A stretch of DNA of 64,000 nt from Saccharomonospora azurea NA-128 (GCF_000231055.2 NZ_CM001466.1:3408368-3472367); one strand, 5' to 3'; counted from the stretch's first letter, positions 17,140-27,046 are shown. Made by a program: numbers and translations. Notes: generated from the letters alone by a model not told the origin.

Positions 17140-19646
17140 CCATGTTGCATAACCCATTGATCCTGCAGGCGAACAAAGAACGCGCCAATGAAGAGTTCAG
17201 CTCCGACCAGCTGGACTACATGCGCTCGATGCTCGACAACCCGGATGTGTCCAAAGAGGTCAAGAACAACTTCCTCTACGCCCTGTCCAACGCCGGTCGA
17301 CTGAGCGACGAAGAGATCGAACGCTATGCGCCTCAGGTCGGTGCCGACGCCTACGACGTCAAGTGGGGCGGCAGTGACATTGACGAGAACATGAGCAACG
17401 CTCGGACAGCGCTGAGCACCGCGCGATCCGAGACCCTCGACGCCGATGTTCGTCGTGCGTATGACGGTGTGAGTGCCGGCGGGTTCTCCACCTCGGACGA
17501 GATCATCGACCAGACCGAGGTCGTGATCCAGTGGTTCGAGCAGTTCTACGCACGCTACGAAGCTGCGCAGCAGATTATCGACACTCCCGTCGTCCCGGAG
17601 ACGGAGAGCCGCGAGATGCCGACGGCGGATGTCAGTGCATTCACTGGGGACAGCGAGGAGTTCGGCACCGCCGAGTACACGCATTCCGGGATCGACCCGC
17701 AAAGTCTGCGGGCTGGCCTGGACGAGTTTCGCGGCATTGATTTCGCAGCCTTCCGAGCTGACGCGGAAATGTTGAGGTCGGCGGGGGCTGCGGTGGCTGA
17801 CAAGGCTGAGGCTCTCGACACGGCCTGGAAGGGCACCGACGACTGGACAGGTGATGCCAAGGCCGCGGCCGAACAGGTCAACAAAACTCTTTCGGATGGC
17901 TCGGAGAGTTTGTCCGAGGCGTTGAGCAATGCCTCCGACGGACTCTCCGAGATGATGACGATCCAAGAGGACACGGTTGTCCACCTCTCGGAGCAACTTT
18001 TCAAGCTCTACGACACCGGCAAGATGGGTGGGCTGACCGTGGCCGATGTCGACGAGGCATTGGGTTCGGCATGGCTGGCATCGTCGATGCTCTCGTCATT
18101 GGGCGGCGGGGGCTTAGCCGAACTCATAGCGGACGTCTACACCGAAATGCAGGACACGGCGAAGGAAGTACTCACCGGGTTCTGTCAGACGTATCAGCAG
18201 CAGGCCAGCCAAGTGCATACGCAGGCCGCCACCCACGTCGAGAACATCAACAATACGTACGGCGTGATGGTGCAGGGACTCGGTCAAGCTCTTCAGACGG
18301 ACCCGACTGCGGACATGGACATGGGCGGCGACGTCCAGAGCCCCCAGGGGCCCGACATGGGAGGCCCGGGTGAAGTGCCTGGTGGCGGCATGCCTGGTGG
18401 TGGCATGCCCGGGGGCGGGATGCCCGGTGGAGGAGCTCCGGGCGGCGGCGCCACCGCCCCGAGCGCGGAGGACCTCCTCGGTGAGCAGCCCGACGCGGCG
18501 ACCAACCCTGTCACGGGCGAACCGCTCGACATCGATCCGGCGACGGGCAAGCCGTATCCCATCGATCCCGAGACCGGTGAGCCGATCACCGATGCAGAGG
18601 GGCCGGGTGCGCTGACGGTCGAGCAGGGCGACCAGAAGTTCACCATGACGGAGCCCGGCGAGGACGGGACGATGAGTATCACGGTCGAGGGTGGCGACGG
18701 TGAAATCGGTGAGTACCGGCTCGACTTCGGGACCGACGCCGAACTCGCCGAGGCACCGGGCAGCGGCGAGGGGGCCGAGGCGTTCGGCCCGCGAGGTTCC
18801 GGTGACGAGGCGCAGCAGGTGTACAGGCCCGGTTCCGACGGCAAGATCCACGTCAAGGACGGGGAACTCGAGATCACTGCTGAACAGCCGGAAGGCCCCG
18901 ACGGTCCGACCGTGGTCACGGTCGACAACGGCAAGGGTGAACCCGTCACGTACACCCTTGGCACTGAACAGGGTGCTGAACAGGATGGCCGGGCGTCACT
19001 AGCAGACGATGGAGTGCGTGTGATGCCGGCTCACGCGGACCCTGACCAGGACCCCCGACACGCGGCTGAGGCACCGGCCGAGGCTGGTGGTGGGCAGGGC
19101 GGTGGCAGCCCGGCAAGCGCTCCTGCGGGGGCCGCAGCTCCCGCAGCGGCGGATGTTCCTGACGCGGGAGGCGCAGGCTGGGCCGCAGGTGAAGCCCCCT
19201 CGTTCGAGGCGAACGCCGAAGCAACTGAGGGAGGCGCCACCGCGGGTGACGGCGGATCCAGCGCCACGCACGCGGCTGCCGTCGGTGGGGGCGGAAGCGC
19301 CTTCGGCGGTGGCGGCGGTGGTGGCGACCTGTTCGGGCAGGACACGGACAGCTCAGACCAGTCGAGGCCATCCGGCGCCGGGCTGGGTGCGGCGCCAGGT
19401 GGTGAGGTCCCTGCAGCGGTGCCGCAGGGAAGCAGCGGTGCCGCCTCGAGCGGTGGTGGCATGGGCATGATGGGCGGCATGGGCGCCATGGGAGGCGGTG
19501 CCGGCGGTGGCCAGGGCGGCGATCAGGAACGGAGCTCGAACGCCTACCGCATCGACGGCAACATCTTCGATGTTCCAAGTGGAGCCGTCCGAGTCAGCGG
19601 AGTGCTCGGCGAAACCAACGAGGTACCGGTGCGATTCAGCCGCTGA
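17136..19646 (+). CDS. Large Gly/Pro-rich type VII secretion-type protein (Rv3439c position)
   Basis: 836 residues without a signal peptide. Residues 1 to about 150 are helical and acidic. About 180-390 form a long helical region with a WXG-like turn (TAWKGTDDWTGDAKAAAEQV). A repeat of GGGMP units (about residues 415-438) follows, then a proline-poor acidic domain (DPATGKPYPIDPETGEP through GEPVTYTLG) and a long Ala/Gly tail with poly-Gly runs and GMGMMGGMGAMGG. The layout (small helical partner, then long helical plus low-complexity protein) resembles ESX substrates such as EspB or PPE-like proteins; this is inference. GTG 17136 overlaps the preceding stop; ATG 17142 is an alternative. Confidence 0.72.
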   Translation: MTMLHNPLILQANKERANEEFSSDQLDYMRSMLDNPDVSKEVKNNFLYALSNAGRLSDEEIERYAPQVGADAYDVKWGGSDIDENMSNARTALSTARSETLDADVRRAYDGVSAGGFSTSDEIIDQTEVVIQWFEQFYARYEAAQQIIDTPVVPETESREMPTADVSAFTGDSEEFGTAEYTHSGIDPQSLRAGLDEFRGIDFAAFRADAEMLRSAGAAVADKAEALDTAWKGTDDWTGDAKAAAEQVNKTLSDGSESLSEALSNASDGLSEMMTIQEDTVVHLSEQLFKLYDTGKMGGLTVADVDEALGSAWLASSMLSSLGGGGLAELIADVYTEMQDTAKEVLTGFCQTYQQQASQVHTQAATHVENINNTYGVMVQGLGQALQTDPTADMDMGGDVQSPQGPDMGGPGEVPGGGMPGGGMPGGGMPGGGAPGGGATAPSAEDLLGEQPDAATNPVTGEPLDIDPATGKPYPIDPETGEPITDAEGPGALTVEQGDQKFTMTEPGEDGTMSITVEGGDGEIGEYRLDFGTDAELAEAPGSGEGAEAFGPRGSGDEAQQVYRPGSDGKIHVKDGELEITAEQPEGPDGPTVVTVDNGKGEPVTYTLGTEQGAEQDGRASLADDGVRVMPAHADPDQDPRHAAEAPAEAGGGQGGGSPASAPAGAAAPAAADVPDAGGAGWAAGEAPSFEANAEATEGGATAGDGGSSATHAAAVGGGGSAFGGGGGGGDLFGQDTDSSDQSRPSGAGLGAAPGGEVPAAVPQGSSGAASSGGGMGMMGGMGAMGGGAGGGQGGDQERSSNAYRIDGNIFDVPSGAVRVSGVLGETNEVPVRFSR
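18378..18449 (+). repeat. GGGMP tandem protein repeat
   Basis: Four to five in-frame 15-bp units encode GGGMP, the last being GGGAP. This low-complexity tract joins the helical N-terminal half to the C-terminal part of the large protein. Such tracts vary in length by slippage. Confidence 0.8.
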
Positions 19647-19673
19647 TGACAGACTCGGTGGAAGGCAGACTCA

Positions 19674-20171
19674 ATGACGCGGAAAGTTGATTCGAAGCTC
19701 ATCGAGCAGCTCCGGCAGAACCAAGCCGCGCTGAAAGCGCGATCAGCGGCGATCGCCGAGCACGGCAAGCAAGTCACCCAGAAGCTGGCCGCGAACACTC
19801 TCGAGAATCTTCAGTCGATGAGGAAACACGCGGCTGAAGCCAAGAAACGACAGGCTGAGCTCGACAAGCAGAAAGACGACGAAGCAGATCCCACGGCGAA
19901 GAATCAGTGGCTCCAGCGCCGCGAGGGAGGTGACGACACCTTCCAATTCGGCCAGCAAGACGATGACGAGGCCGCCGACGTCCCTGCAGCCAAGAGGGCG
20001 GAGGAAAACAAGCCTGTCGCACCTCCTGCTCCGCCCCCCGCGCCGGCGCCACAGACGCAGCAGTCAGCGGTGTCCGACCCGGCCCCGGCGGCTCGAGCCA
20101 AGCACCGGGCACCTCGTCCCGCGGACGACTTCGACGACGACGACTTCTCCAACAACAGCTGGTTGCAGTAG
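19674..20171 (+). CDS. Coiled-coil protein of unknown function, third gene of the secretion-type operon
   Basis: 165 residues. An N-terminal coiled coil (about residues 5-70, KLIEQLRQNQAALKARSAAI to AKKRQAELDKQK) is followed by an acidic/Pro-rich low-complexity region. It ends in DDFDDDDFSNNSWLQ. There is no membrane helix or signal. It lies 27 bp after the large secreted-type protein and is probably co-transcribed, possibly as a chaperone or assembly factor. I do not recognise a family. Confidence 0.68.
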   Translation: MTRKVDSKLIEQLRQNQAALKARSAAIAEHGKQVTQKLAANTLENLQSMRKHAAEAKKRQAELDKQKDDEADPTAKNQWLQRREGGDDTFQFGQQDDDEAADVPAAKRAEENKPVAPPAPPPAPAPQTQQSAVSDPAPAARAKHRAPRPADDFDDDDFSNNSWLQ

Positions 20172-20189
20172 TCGCGGGGACGGGGCGGG

Positions 20190-21014
20190 TCAGACCTTGG
20201 CCGGGCTCGCCTCGTCCTGGTAGGTGATGCGAGCCGCTTTCAGGTCGCTGTCCAGGAGCTCGCGGTAGGTGTCGTCGCCGGCGAGTTCGGTCAGGAAGAA
20301 GGCCGTGAACAGGGCGCGCACGCGACGCTGGACGGTGTGCTGCGGCTTGCCCTGCAGGAGCAGCTGGCTCCAGTGCGTGCCTTCGGTCACGCCGAGGTGC
20401 GTCATCTTCGGGATCGTGCGGAGCTGCACGGGCCCCGCCCACGCCTTGCTGATGGCTTCGGCGTTGCCCGTCGCCGGTGCGAGGAGATCCTCCTCACCGG
20501 CGAGGTGCAGGCCGGGTGCGGTGATGCGCAGCGCGGCCGTGGTCGCCGGAGGCATGGTCTGGGCCGCACCGACCGTGGCGACCGCCGAGACCCGCCGGCG
20601 CGTGTCGTCGTCGGGGGCGGCGAGGACGGCTGCACCGCCGCCGATCGAGTGCCCGGCGAGGCCGAGCTTCGCCGGGTCGACGCTGATGCCGTCGGGGCCG
20701 AGCCGCAGGCTCGTGACCAGGTCGAGCGTCGTGCGCAAATCAGCGGCGAACAACCGGTGTGAGGGCAACACGCCCCGGTGAGTGGCCGGCGCGGCGGCAA
20801 CGATTCCCCAGCTCGCGAGGTGCCGCAGCAAGCCGTGGTAGCGGCCGGGAGCTTGCAGCCAACCGTGCCCGAACGCGACCGCGGGAAGGTTGAGACCGGA
20901 TCGGGGGGTAAACACGACTCCGGGGAGCCCGACGAGTGCGAGATCACCGCGCAGGACGTCGTGCGGTCCCGGGTGTGACAGCTGTTCGAGTAACCGCTTC
21001 GCCGTGCTCGTCAT
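20190..21014 (-). CDS. Alpha/beta hydrolase (dienelactone hydrolase/cutinase-like)
   Basis: 274 residues with the nucleophile elbow GHSIGGG (Ser about residue 143), a likely oxyanion region FGHGWLQ, and a catalytic His candidate in PKMTHLGV. Asp is probably in GEEDLLAP or nearby. It lacks a signal peptide, so it is probably cytoplasmic. The substrate cannot be inferred. It is convergent with the preceding operon and divergent from glmS, the same place and orientation as Rv3438 in M. tuberculosis. Confidence 0.85.
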   Translation of the reverse strand: MTSTAKRLLEQLSHPGPHDVLRGDLALVGLPGVVFTPRSGLNLPAVAFGHGWLQAPGRYHGLLRHLASWGIVAAAPATHRGVLPSHRLFAADLRTTLDLVTSLRLGPDGISVDPAKLGLAGHSIGGGAAVLAAPDDDTRRRVSAVATVGAAQTMPPATTAALRITAPGLHLAGEEDLLAPATGNAEAISKAWAGPVQLRTIPKMTHLGVTEGTHWSQLLLQGKPQHTVQRRVRALFTAFFLTELAGDDTYRELLDSDLKAARITYQDEASPAKV

Positions 21015-21062
21015 GGCAGGAGACTAGCCGACCTCCAGGCCCCGGAGCAGCGGCGCCCGCAC

Positions 21063-21119
21063 CCGCGTTTCGCGGGCGAACTGCGGAATGGTGACCGCGT
21101 TCTGCCCGCGAAACGCGGT
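21063..21119. repeat. Two opposed palindromic repeat copies upstream of glmS
   Basis: Copy 21063-21086 has the CGGGC centre and copy 21094-21119 the CCCGC centre, so they lie head-to-head 8 bp apart. The second has perfect arms ACCGCGTT and AACGCGGT. They lie in the divergent region between the hydrolase gene and glmS, about 95 bp before the glmS start. Confidence 0.85.
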
Positions 21120-21212
21120 GGCGAACGCCACGTGATCGGCGCTGGTCGAGACCCCACTGACTGGGTCCGTGCCCGGGATGCGGCCGTTCGACGTGTCGTT
21201 ACGCTGAGGGGC

Positions 21213-23075
21213 GTGTGTGGAATCGTGGGATATGTCGGGCACAGGCAGGCACTCGACGTGGTTCTCGGCGGCCTTCGCCGCATGGAGTACCGCGGGTACG
21301 ACTCGGCGGGCGTCGCTGTGCTCACGGACGGCAAGGACCTGGTCGTCGAACGCAAAGCGGGCCGCCTCGCCAACCTCGAGGCCGCGCTCGACACCGTCGG
21401 CCGCGACGCCTTCGCCGGCACCGCCGGTATGGGCCACACCCGCTGGGCCACACACGGTGCTCCGGTCGACCGCAACTCCCACCCTCACCGCGACTCCACG
21501 GGCCGGGTCGCGGTCGTGCACAACGGCATCATCGAGAACTTCGCGGCGCTGCGGTCCGAGCTCGAGGACGCGGGCGTCGAGCTGACCAGCGACACCGACA
21601 CCGAGACCACAGCACACCTCATCGCCCGCGCGTACGACCACGGCGACACCGCCGGCGACCTGCCCGCCAGCGTGCGCGCCGTCTGCCGCCGCCTCGAAGG
21701 GGCGTTCACCCTGGTCGTCACCCACGCCGACCAGCCCGACCTCGTGGTCGCGGCACGCCGCTCGTCACCGCTGGTGGTCGGTGTCGGTGACGGGGAGACG
21801 TTCGTCGCGTCCGACGTCGCGGCCTTCATCGAGCACACCCGCGAGGCCGTCGAACTCGGCCAGGACCAGCTCGTGGTGATCGACCGCGACGGCTACCGGG
21901 TCACGGACTTCCACGGGGAGCCCGCCGAGGGCAAACCGTTCACGGTCGACTGGGACCTCTCCGCCGCCGAGAAGGGCGGCCACGAGTACTTCATGCTCAA
22001 GGAGATCGAGGAGCAGCCGGACGCGCTCGCCAACACGTTGCGCGGGCACTTCGAGTCCGGGCGCATCGTGCTCGACGAGCAGCGCATGTCCGACCAGGAT
22101 CTGCGGGACGTCGACAAGGTCTTCGTCGTCGCCTGCGGCTCCGCCTACCACTCCGGGCTCGTCGCCAAGTACGCCATCGAGCACTGGACCCGCCTCCCGG
22201 TGGAGGTCGAGCTGGCGAGTGAGTTCCGTTACCGCGACCCGGTGCTCGACCGGGACACGCTCGTGGTGGCCGTCTCGCAGTCCGGTGAGACCGCCGACAC
22301 GTTGGAGGCGGTGCGCCACGCGAGGGAGCAGAAGGCCAGGGTGCTGGCGGTCTGCAACACCAACGGCGCCCAGATCCCGCGCGAGTCGGACGCGGTGCTC
22401 TACACGCACGCCGGGCCCGAGATCGGGGTCGCGTCCACGAAGGCGTTCCTCGCTCAGGTGGCGGCGAACTACCTCGTGGGTCTGGCACTCGCCCAGGCTC
22501 GGGGCACGAAGTACCCCGACGAGGTGGCGCGCGAGTTCGCCGAGCTCGAAGCGATGCCGTCGGCCGTCAAGTCTGTCCTGAGCACTGTGGACCAGGTCCG
22601 CGACCTGGGCAGGCGGATGTCGGACTCGCGGGCGGTGTTGTTCCTCGGCAGGCATGTCGGCTTCCCCGTCGCCCTGGAGGGCGCGCTGAAGCTGAAGGAA
22701 CTCGCCTACATGCACGCGGAGGGATTCGCGGCGGGTGAGCTGAAGCACGGTCCGATCGCGCTGATCGAGGAAGGGCTGCCCGTGGTGGTGGTCATGCCGT
22801 CGCCGAAGGGACGTGCCGTGCTGCACGCCAAGATGGTGTCCAACATCAGCGAGATCCAGGCGCGGGGCGCGCGCACCATCGTGATCGCCGAGGAGGGCGA
22901 CGAGCGGGTGAAGCCGTTCGCCGACGAGCTCGTCGAGGTGCCCGCCGTGCCGACGCTGCTGCAGCCGCTCGTCTCCACGGTTCCGCTGCAGGTGCTGGCC
23001 GCCGAGATCGCGCGGTCTCGCGGCTACGACGTCGACAAGCCGCGCAACCTCGCCAAGTCCGTCACCGTCGAGTAG
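21213..23075 (+). CDS. glmS: Glutamine-fructose-6-phosphate aminotransferase (isomerizing)
   Basis: GlmS makes glucosamine-6-phosphate from fructose-6-phosphate and glutamine, the first step to UDP-GlcNAc. The start is GTG 21213, giving MCGIVGYVG with the nucleophilic Cys directly after Met. The 620 residues contain the glutaminase domain (about 1-230, with HTRWATHG and HNGIIENF) and two SIS domains (VACGSAYHSG, VSQSGETADT, GRHVGFPVALEGALKLKEL). The C-terminus is PRNLAKSVTVE. It is followed by nnr after 7 bp. Confidence 0.98.
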   Translation: MCGIVGYVGHRQALDVVLGGLRRMEYRGYDSAGVAVLTDGKDLVVERKAGRLANLEAALDTVGRDAFAGTAGMGHTRWATHGAPVDRNSHPHRDSTGRVAVVHNGIIENFAALRSELEDAGVELTSDTDTETTAHLIARAYDHGDTAGDLPASVRAVCRRLEGAFTLVVTHADQPDLVVAARRSSPLVVGVGDGETFVASDVAAFIEHTREAVELGQDQLVVIDRDGYRVTDFHGEPAEGKPFTVDWDLSAAEKGGHEYFMLKEIEEQPDALANTLRGHFESGRIVLDEQRMSDQDLRDVDKVFVVACGSAYHSGLVAKYAIEHWTRLPVEVELASEFRYRDPVLDRDTLVVAVSQSGETADTLEAVRHAREQKARVLAVCNTNGAQIPRESDAVLYTHAGPEIGVASTKAFLAQVAANYLVGLALAQARGTKYPDEVAREFAELEAMPSAVKSVLSTVDQVRDLGRRMSDSRAVLFLGRHVGFPVALEGALKLKELAYMHAEGFAAGELKHGPIALIEEGLPVVVVMPSPKGRAVLHAKMVSNISEIQARGARTIVIAEEGDERVKPFADELVEVPAVPTLLQPLVSTVPLQVLAAEIARSRGYDVDKPRNLAKSVTVE

Positions 23076-23082
23076 CGCCACC

Positions 23083-24522
23083 GTGCGCGGCGTCTGGACC
23101 ACGTCCCGGGTGCGGTCCGCGGAGGACAGGCTTCTCGCGCGCACACCGGAGGGCGCCCTCATGCGGAGGGCGGCGTACGGGGTGTCCGTGCGGGCGGCGG
23201 AACTGCTGACGGCACACACCGGCCGAGTCGCGGGCACGCGCGTGGTGTTGGTCGTGGGCGCGGGCAACAACGGTGGTGACGCGCTGTGGGCGGGCCACTT
23301 CCTGCGGCGGCGTGGGGTCGGGGTGACCGCGGTGTTGCTGCGCCCGGACAAGACCCACCCCGAGGGACTCGCCGTGTTGCGACGCGCGGGCGGGCGGGTG
23401 TGCACGGCTGAGGCAGCCGACCTCGAGAAGGCCGACCTGGTGATCGACGGTGTGGTGGGGCTCTCCGCCAGGGGACCGTTGCGACCGGACGCAGCCGCGC
23501 TGTTCGCGCAGGTCACCGCTCCCGTGCTCGCCGTGGACCTCCCGAGCGGCGTCGACCCCGACACGGGTGCGGTCACGGGACCCGCCGTGCGGGCGACGAG
23601 CACCGTGACGTTCGGTGCGCTCAAGCCCGTGCACGTGTTGAACCCGCAGTACTGCGGTGACACCGTGTTCGTCGACCTCGGACTGGGAGACGAGCTCGGC
23701 GATCCGGACCTGAGCCGGCTCGACGTCGCCGACGTCGCTGCGGCCTGGCCCCTGCCGAAGCCGCAGGACAACAAGTACACGCAGGGCGTCACCGGGGTGG
23801 CCGCCGGATCGTCGGCGTATCCGGGTGCGGCCGTGCTGGCGGCGGGTGCCGCCGTCCGCGCGAAGGCGGGCATGGTGCGTTACGCCGGCCACGCCGCCGA
23901 CGTGGTCCGGCAACACTGGCCGGAGGTCGTGGCCACCGGCTCCATCACCGACGCGGGCCGGGTGCAGGCCTGGGTCGTCGGACCCGGTCTCGGCACCGGC
24001 CGGGAAGGGCGGGACGTCCTCGCGACCGCACTCGAGCAGGGTGTCCCCGTGTGCGCGGACGCCGACGCGATCACCATCGTCGCGGAACATCCCGAGGTGC
24101 TCGACGCCCGCGACCCCGACACGCCGCTGCTGCTCACCCCGCACGACGGGGAGTTCGAGCGCTTGACCGGTGCCACGCCGGGTGAGGACAGGGTGGCGGC
24201 CGTGCGCGAGGCCGCTCGCCGGTTCCGGGCAGTGATCCTGCTGAAGGGCCACTGCACCGTGATCGCGGACCCGCGCGGTCGAGTGCTGGTGAACCGCCCC
24301 CGGGGAGCGTGGCTCGCCACCGCGGGTTCCGGCGACGTGCTCTCGGGCCTGATCGGCGGGTTGCTCGCGGCAGGTCTCGACCCGTGGTGGGCCGCGGGGG
24401 TCGCCGCCGACGTGCACGCGCGAGCCGGTGAGCTCGCGGCGCGCGGGGCGCCGACGTCGGCGTCCGCTGTGTTGGCGGCCGTGCCGGACGCGATCAGGCA
24501 GGTTCTGTCGTTGGTGGAATGA
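23083..24522 (+). CDS. nnr: Bifunctional NAD(P)HX epimerase/dehydratase
   Basis: This enzyme repairs hydrated NADH and NADPH. The 479-residue protein has an N-terminal YjeF_N epimerase domain (about 1-210, VVGAGNNGGDALWAGHFL, DLPSGVDPDTG) and a C-terminal ADP-dependent dehydratase domain (about 225-479, NKYTQGVTGVAAGS, LTPHDGEFERL, LKGHCTVIADP, TAGSGDVLSGLIGG). GTG 23083 lies 7 bp after glmS, so the two are co-transcribed. Its 3' end overlaps the opposite-strand SGNH hydrolase gene by 29 bp. Confidence 0.95.
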   Translation: MRGVWTTSRVRSAEDRLLARTPEGALMRRAAYGVSVRAAELLTAHTGRVAGTRVVLVVGAGNNGGDALWAGHFLRRRGVGVTAVLLRPDKTHPEGLAVLRRAGGRVCTAEAADLEKADLVIDGVVGLSARGPLRPDAAALFAQVTAPVLAVDLPSGVDPDTGAVTGPAVRATSTVTFGALKPVHVLNPQYCGDTVFVDLGLGDELGDPDLSRLDVADVAAAWPLPKPQDNKYTQGVTGVAAGSSAYPGAAVLAAGAAVRAKAGMVRYAGHAADVVRQHWPEVVATGSITDAGRVQAWVVGPGLGTGREGRDVLATALEQGVPVCADADAITIVAEHPEVLDARDPDTPLLLTPHDGEFERLTGATPGEDRVAAVREAARRFRAVILLKGHCTVIADPRGRVLVNRPRGAWLATAGSGDVLSGLIGGLLAAGLDPWWAAGVAADVHARAGELAARGAPTSASAVLAAVPDAIRQVLSLVE

Positions 24523-25279
24523 CGGGAATCGGCGTCGGCCGCTTCGCGACCCGGTGGTCGCCCGAGGAACGGCCGCGCACGCGACGGTAGACCCACGGCC
24601 CCACGAACCTCGCGAGCCAGCCCAGGTCGTCGGCGACTCTGCTTACTACGGTCCGGCGCTCGCCGGCGGGCAGCGGCCTCGACCAGCTGTCGTCGCTACC
24701 GGGAAGGCCGAGGGCTTGGGCGAAGGCCGCCGCGATGCGGGCGTGGCCCACCGGGTTCGCGTGGAGCCGGTCGGGGCACCACAGGCGCGAATCGGTGATC
24801 ACCGAGTACCCGAAGGTGTCGACCAGTGCGACGCCGTGCCGAGCGGCGGACGTGCGGATGCTCGCGTTCAGGTCCAGCACCCGGTGCCGCAGGGGTCGCA
24901 GGATCGGGGTGAGCTGGGACAGGTCGGGGAATGTGAGCGTGGCCACCCGGGCTCCCGAGGCGGTGAGCTCGGCGAACATGTCGTCCAGGCACGCTCCGAC
25001 CTCGGTGGCGCTGAACGAGGGGCGGACGAGGTCGTTCATGCCCGCCACCACGGTGACCAGGGCGGGACGGAGCGCGAGGGCGACGTCGAGCTGCTCGTCC
25101 CTCACCTGCCGGGCGAACCTGCCGCGCACCGCGAGGTTGGCGTAGTGCAGGTCCGGAGTGAGCCCGGCCAGCTGCTCGGCGAGGCGGTCGGCGAAGCCGC
25201 GCCAGCCGCCCGAGCCGTCGGGATCGCCGACGCCTTCGGTCTGGCTGTCCCCGATCGCGACGTATCCGGTCGGGCCCAT
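24494..25279 (-). CDS. SGNH/GDSL hydrolase
   Basis: 261 residues. Block I is AIGDSQTEG (catalytic Ser12), the Gly block is NLAVRGR, block III is GMNDLVRP, and block V is PDRLHANPVGH with the catalytic Asp and His. No signal peptide is seen. ATG 25279 has GGAGG 5 bp upstream; the reading frame is open far upstream but without support. The family covers esterases, lipases and acetylhydrolases, so the substrate is unknown. Confidence 0.9.
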   Translation of the reverse strand: MGPTGYVAIGDSQTEGVGDPDGSGGWRGFADRLAEQLAGLTPDLHYANLAVRGRFARQVRDEQLDVALALRPALVTVVAGMNDLVRPSFSATEVGACLDDMFAELTASGARVATLTFPDLSQLTPILRPLRHRVLDLNASIRTSAARHGVALVDTFGYSVITDSRLWCPDRLHANPVGHARIAAAFAQALGLPGSDDSWSRPLPAGERRTVVSRVADDLGWLARFVGPWVYRRVRGRSSGDHRVAKRPTPIPVIPPTTEPA

Positions 25280-25365
25280 GGCACCTCCGCGCGGTCGACA
25301 GGTGTGCTTCCGCAGCCGGCCGCCGCGACTATAACCGGCCGCAGGCGGCTCAGGACGGGGCCGCG

Positions 25366-25513
25366 GACCGCATTTCGCCCGCGAAACGCGGTCCGTGGTG
25401 CCGCGCCGGGCGCGTTTCGCGGGCAGAACGCTGTCGAGCGCGTGGGTGCGCGTTTCGCGGGCTAAACGCGGTTGGGGGTCCGCCGGGCCACGTTTCGCGG
25501 GCTGAACGCGGTT
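25366..25513. repeat. Cluster of four palindromic repeats between the SGNH hydrolase gene and xylB
   Basis: Copies lie at 25366-25393 (CCCGC centre), 25410-25433, 25448-25472 (CTAAAC form) and 25488-25513 (CTGAAC form). The last three point the same way, with cores 38 and 40 bp apart. The cluster fills most of the divergent promoter region between 25279 and 25587. Confidence 0.88.
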
Positions 25514-25586
25514 CCCGGCGCCCCTCGCGGACCGAAAGTCGTTTCGCACATGGACTGGGGAGCCGCGGGTTGTCAAGCTCTGTTCC

Positions 25587-26996
25587 ATGACCAACAACGA
25601 GGTTTTGGTGGCGGGCGTCGACTCGTCCACGCAGTCGACGAAGGTGATGGTGTGCGACGCACGGACCGGCGCCGTGGTGCGCAGCGGTCGCGCCGAGCAC
25701 CCGGACGCCACGGAGGTCGACCCGGCGGAGTGGTGGTCGGCGTTCACGTCGGCCACCGACGGGCTCCTGGACGGCGTGTCGGCCATCGGCGTCGCGGGGC
25801 AGCAGCACGGCATGGTCACCGTGGACGACCGTGACGCGATCGTGCGCCCGGCCCTGTTGTGGAACGACACCCGGTCGGCCGCCGCCGCCGCGGACCTGGT
25901 GGCCGAGCTGGGGGGACCGCAGGCGTGGGCGGAGGCGGTGGGTTTGGTGCCGGTCGCCAGCTTCACCGTCACCAAGCTGCGTTGGCTCGCGGAGCACGAG
26001 CCGGAGGCCGCAGACCGGGTGGCGAGGGTGATGCTGCCCCACGACTGGCTGACCTGGCGACTCACCGGCGGTGAGCCGAGCACCGACCGCGGTGACGCCT
26101 CGGGAACCGGGTACTTCTCCCCGGCCGACGACACCTACCGCAAGGATCTGCTCGCCCACGCGTTCGGCGGTCGCAGCCCCGAGCTGCCGCGCGTGCTCGA
26201 CCCGGCTGCCGCGGCGGGACACACCCCGGACGGGATGCTCGTGTCCGCGGGCACCGGCGACAACATGGCCGCGGCACTGGCCCTGGGTGTCGGCGCGGGC
26301 GACGTGGTGGTCTCGCTCGGCACCAGCGGCACGGTGTTCGGGGTCAGTGAGACACCGGCGGCCGACCCGAGTGGCGCCGTCGCCGGGTTCGCCGACGCCA
26401 CGGGGCGGTTTCTCCCGCTGGCCTGCACCCTCAACGCCGCCCGGGTGTTGACCTCCACCGCGGCGCTGCTCGGCGTCGACCTTGCGGAGTTCGACCGCCT
26501 CGCGTTGAGCGCCGCGCCCGGTGCGGGCGGTCTCACGTTCCTGCCGTACCTCGACGGCGAGCGCACACCCAACCTGCCCGAGGCCGCCGGCTCCCTCCTC
26601 GGACTGCGTCGCGACAGCATGACCCCGGAGAACGTGGCTCGCGCGGTGGTCGAGGGGATGCTGTGCGGGCTGGCCGTCGGGTTGGACGCGGTCCGCGGGT
26701 ACGGCATCACGGTGCGCAGGGTGCTGCTCATCGGTGGGGCGGCGCAGTCGGCGAGCGTGCGTGCGATCGCACCCGTCGTGTTCGGGGTGCCGGTCGTGGT
26801 GCCGCAGCAGGGTGAGCACGTGGCGATCGGCGCGGCCCGCCAGGCCGCCTGGGCTCTCGCGGGGACGTCGGAACCGCCGAATTGGGACACCGATGTCGCC
26901 GCCCGGTTGCCGGAGCCGTCGGCCGGGGACGTCGACCAGGGTGAACACATCCGGCAGCGGCACATCGAGGCCCGGCGTCAGGTGCACGGTCTCTGA
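25587..26996 (+). CDS. xylB: Xylulokinase
   Basis: A FGGY-family sugar kinase of 469 residues that would phosphorylate D-xylulose to xylulose-5-phosphate. It has the N-terminal ATPase motif [34 protein letters not shown] (catalytic Asp region), [12 protein letters not shown] and the second half motif [10 protein letters not shown]. The adenosine motif is [13 protein letters not shown]. No xylose isomerase or transporter is nearby, so pentose use depends on genes elsewhere. Its promoter region is full of palindromic repeats. The ATG has a weak ribosome site. Confidence 0.92.
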   Translation: MTNNEVLVAGVDSSTQSTKVMVCDARTGAVVRSGRAEHPDATEVDPAEWWSAFTSATDGLLDGVSAIGVAGQQHGMVTVDDRDAIVRPALLWNDTRSAAAAADLVAELGGPQAWAEAVGLVPVASFTVTKLRWLAEHEPEAADRVARVMLPHDWLTWRLTGGEPSTDRGDASGTGYFSPADDTYRKDLLAHAFGGRSPELPRVLDPAAAAGHTPDGMLVSAGTGDNMAAALALGVGAGDVVVSLGTSGTVFGVSETPAADPSGAVAGFADATGRFLPLACTLNAARVLTSTAALLGVDLAEFDRLALSAAPGAGGLTFLPYLDGERTPNLPEAAGSLLGLRRDSMTPENVARAVVEGMLCGLAVGLDAVRGYGITVRRVLLIGGAAQSASVRAIAPVVFGVPVVVPQQGEHVAIGAARQAAWALAGTSEPPNWDTDVAARLPEPSAGDVDQGEHIRQRHIEARRQVHGL

Positions 26997-27026
26997 GCGT
27001 GTGGTGGGTACATTGACGGCAGGGAC

Positions 27027-27046
27027 GGGGCGCTCACAGGCGCCCC
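27027..27046 (+). terminator. Short hairpin between xylB and alr
   Basis: GGGGCGC and GCGCCCC pair around TCACAG, about 30 bp after xylB and 45 bp before alr. There is no T-tract, so termination is uncertain. Confidence 0.4.

Noticed and set aside
21765-23873. A 702-codon minus-strand frame over glmS and nnr
   Set aside because: Antisense to two clearly identified genes, with low-complexity composition and no family signature.
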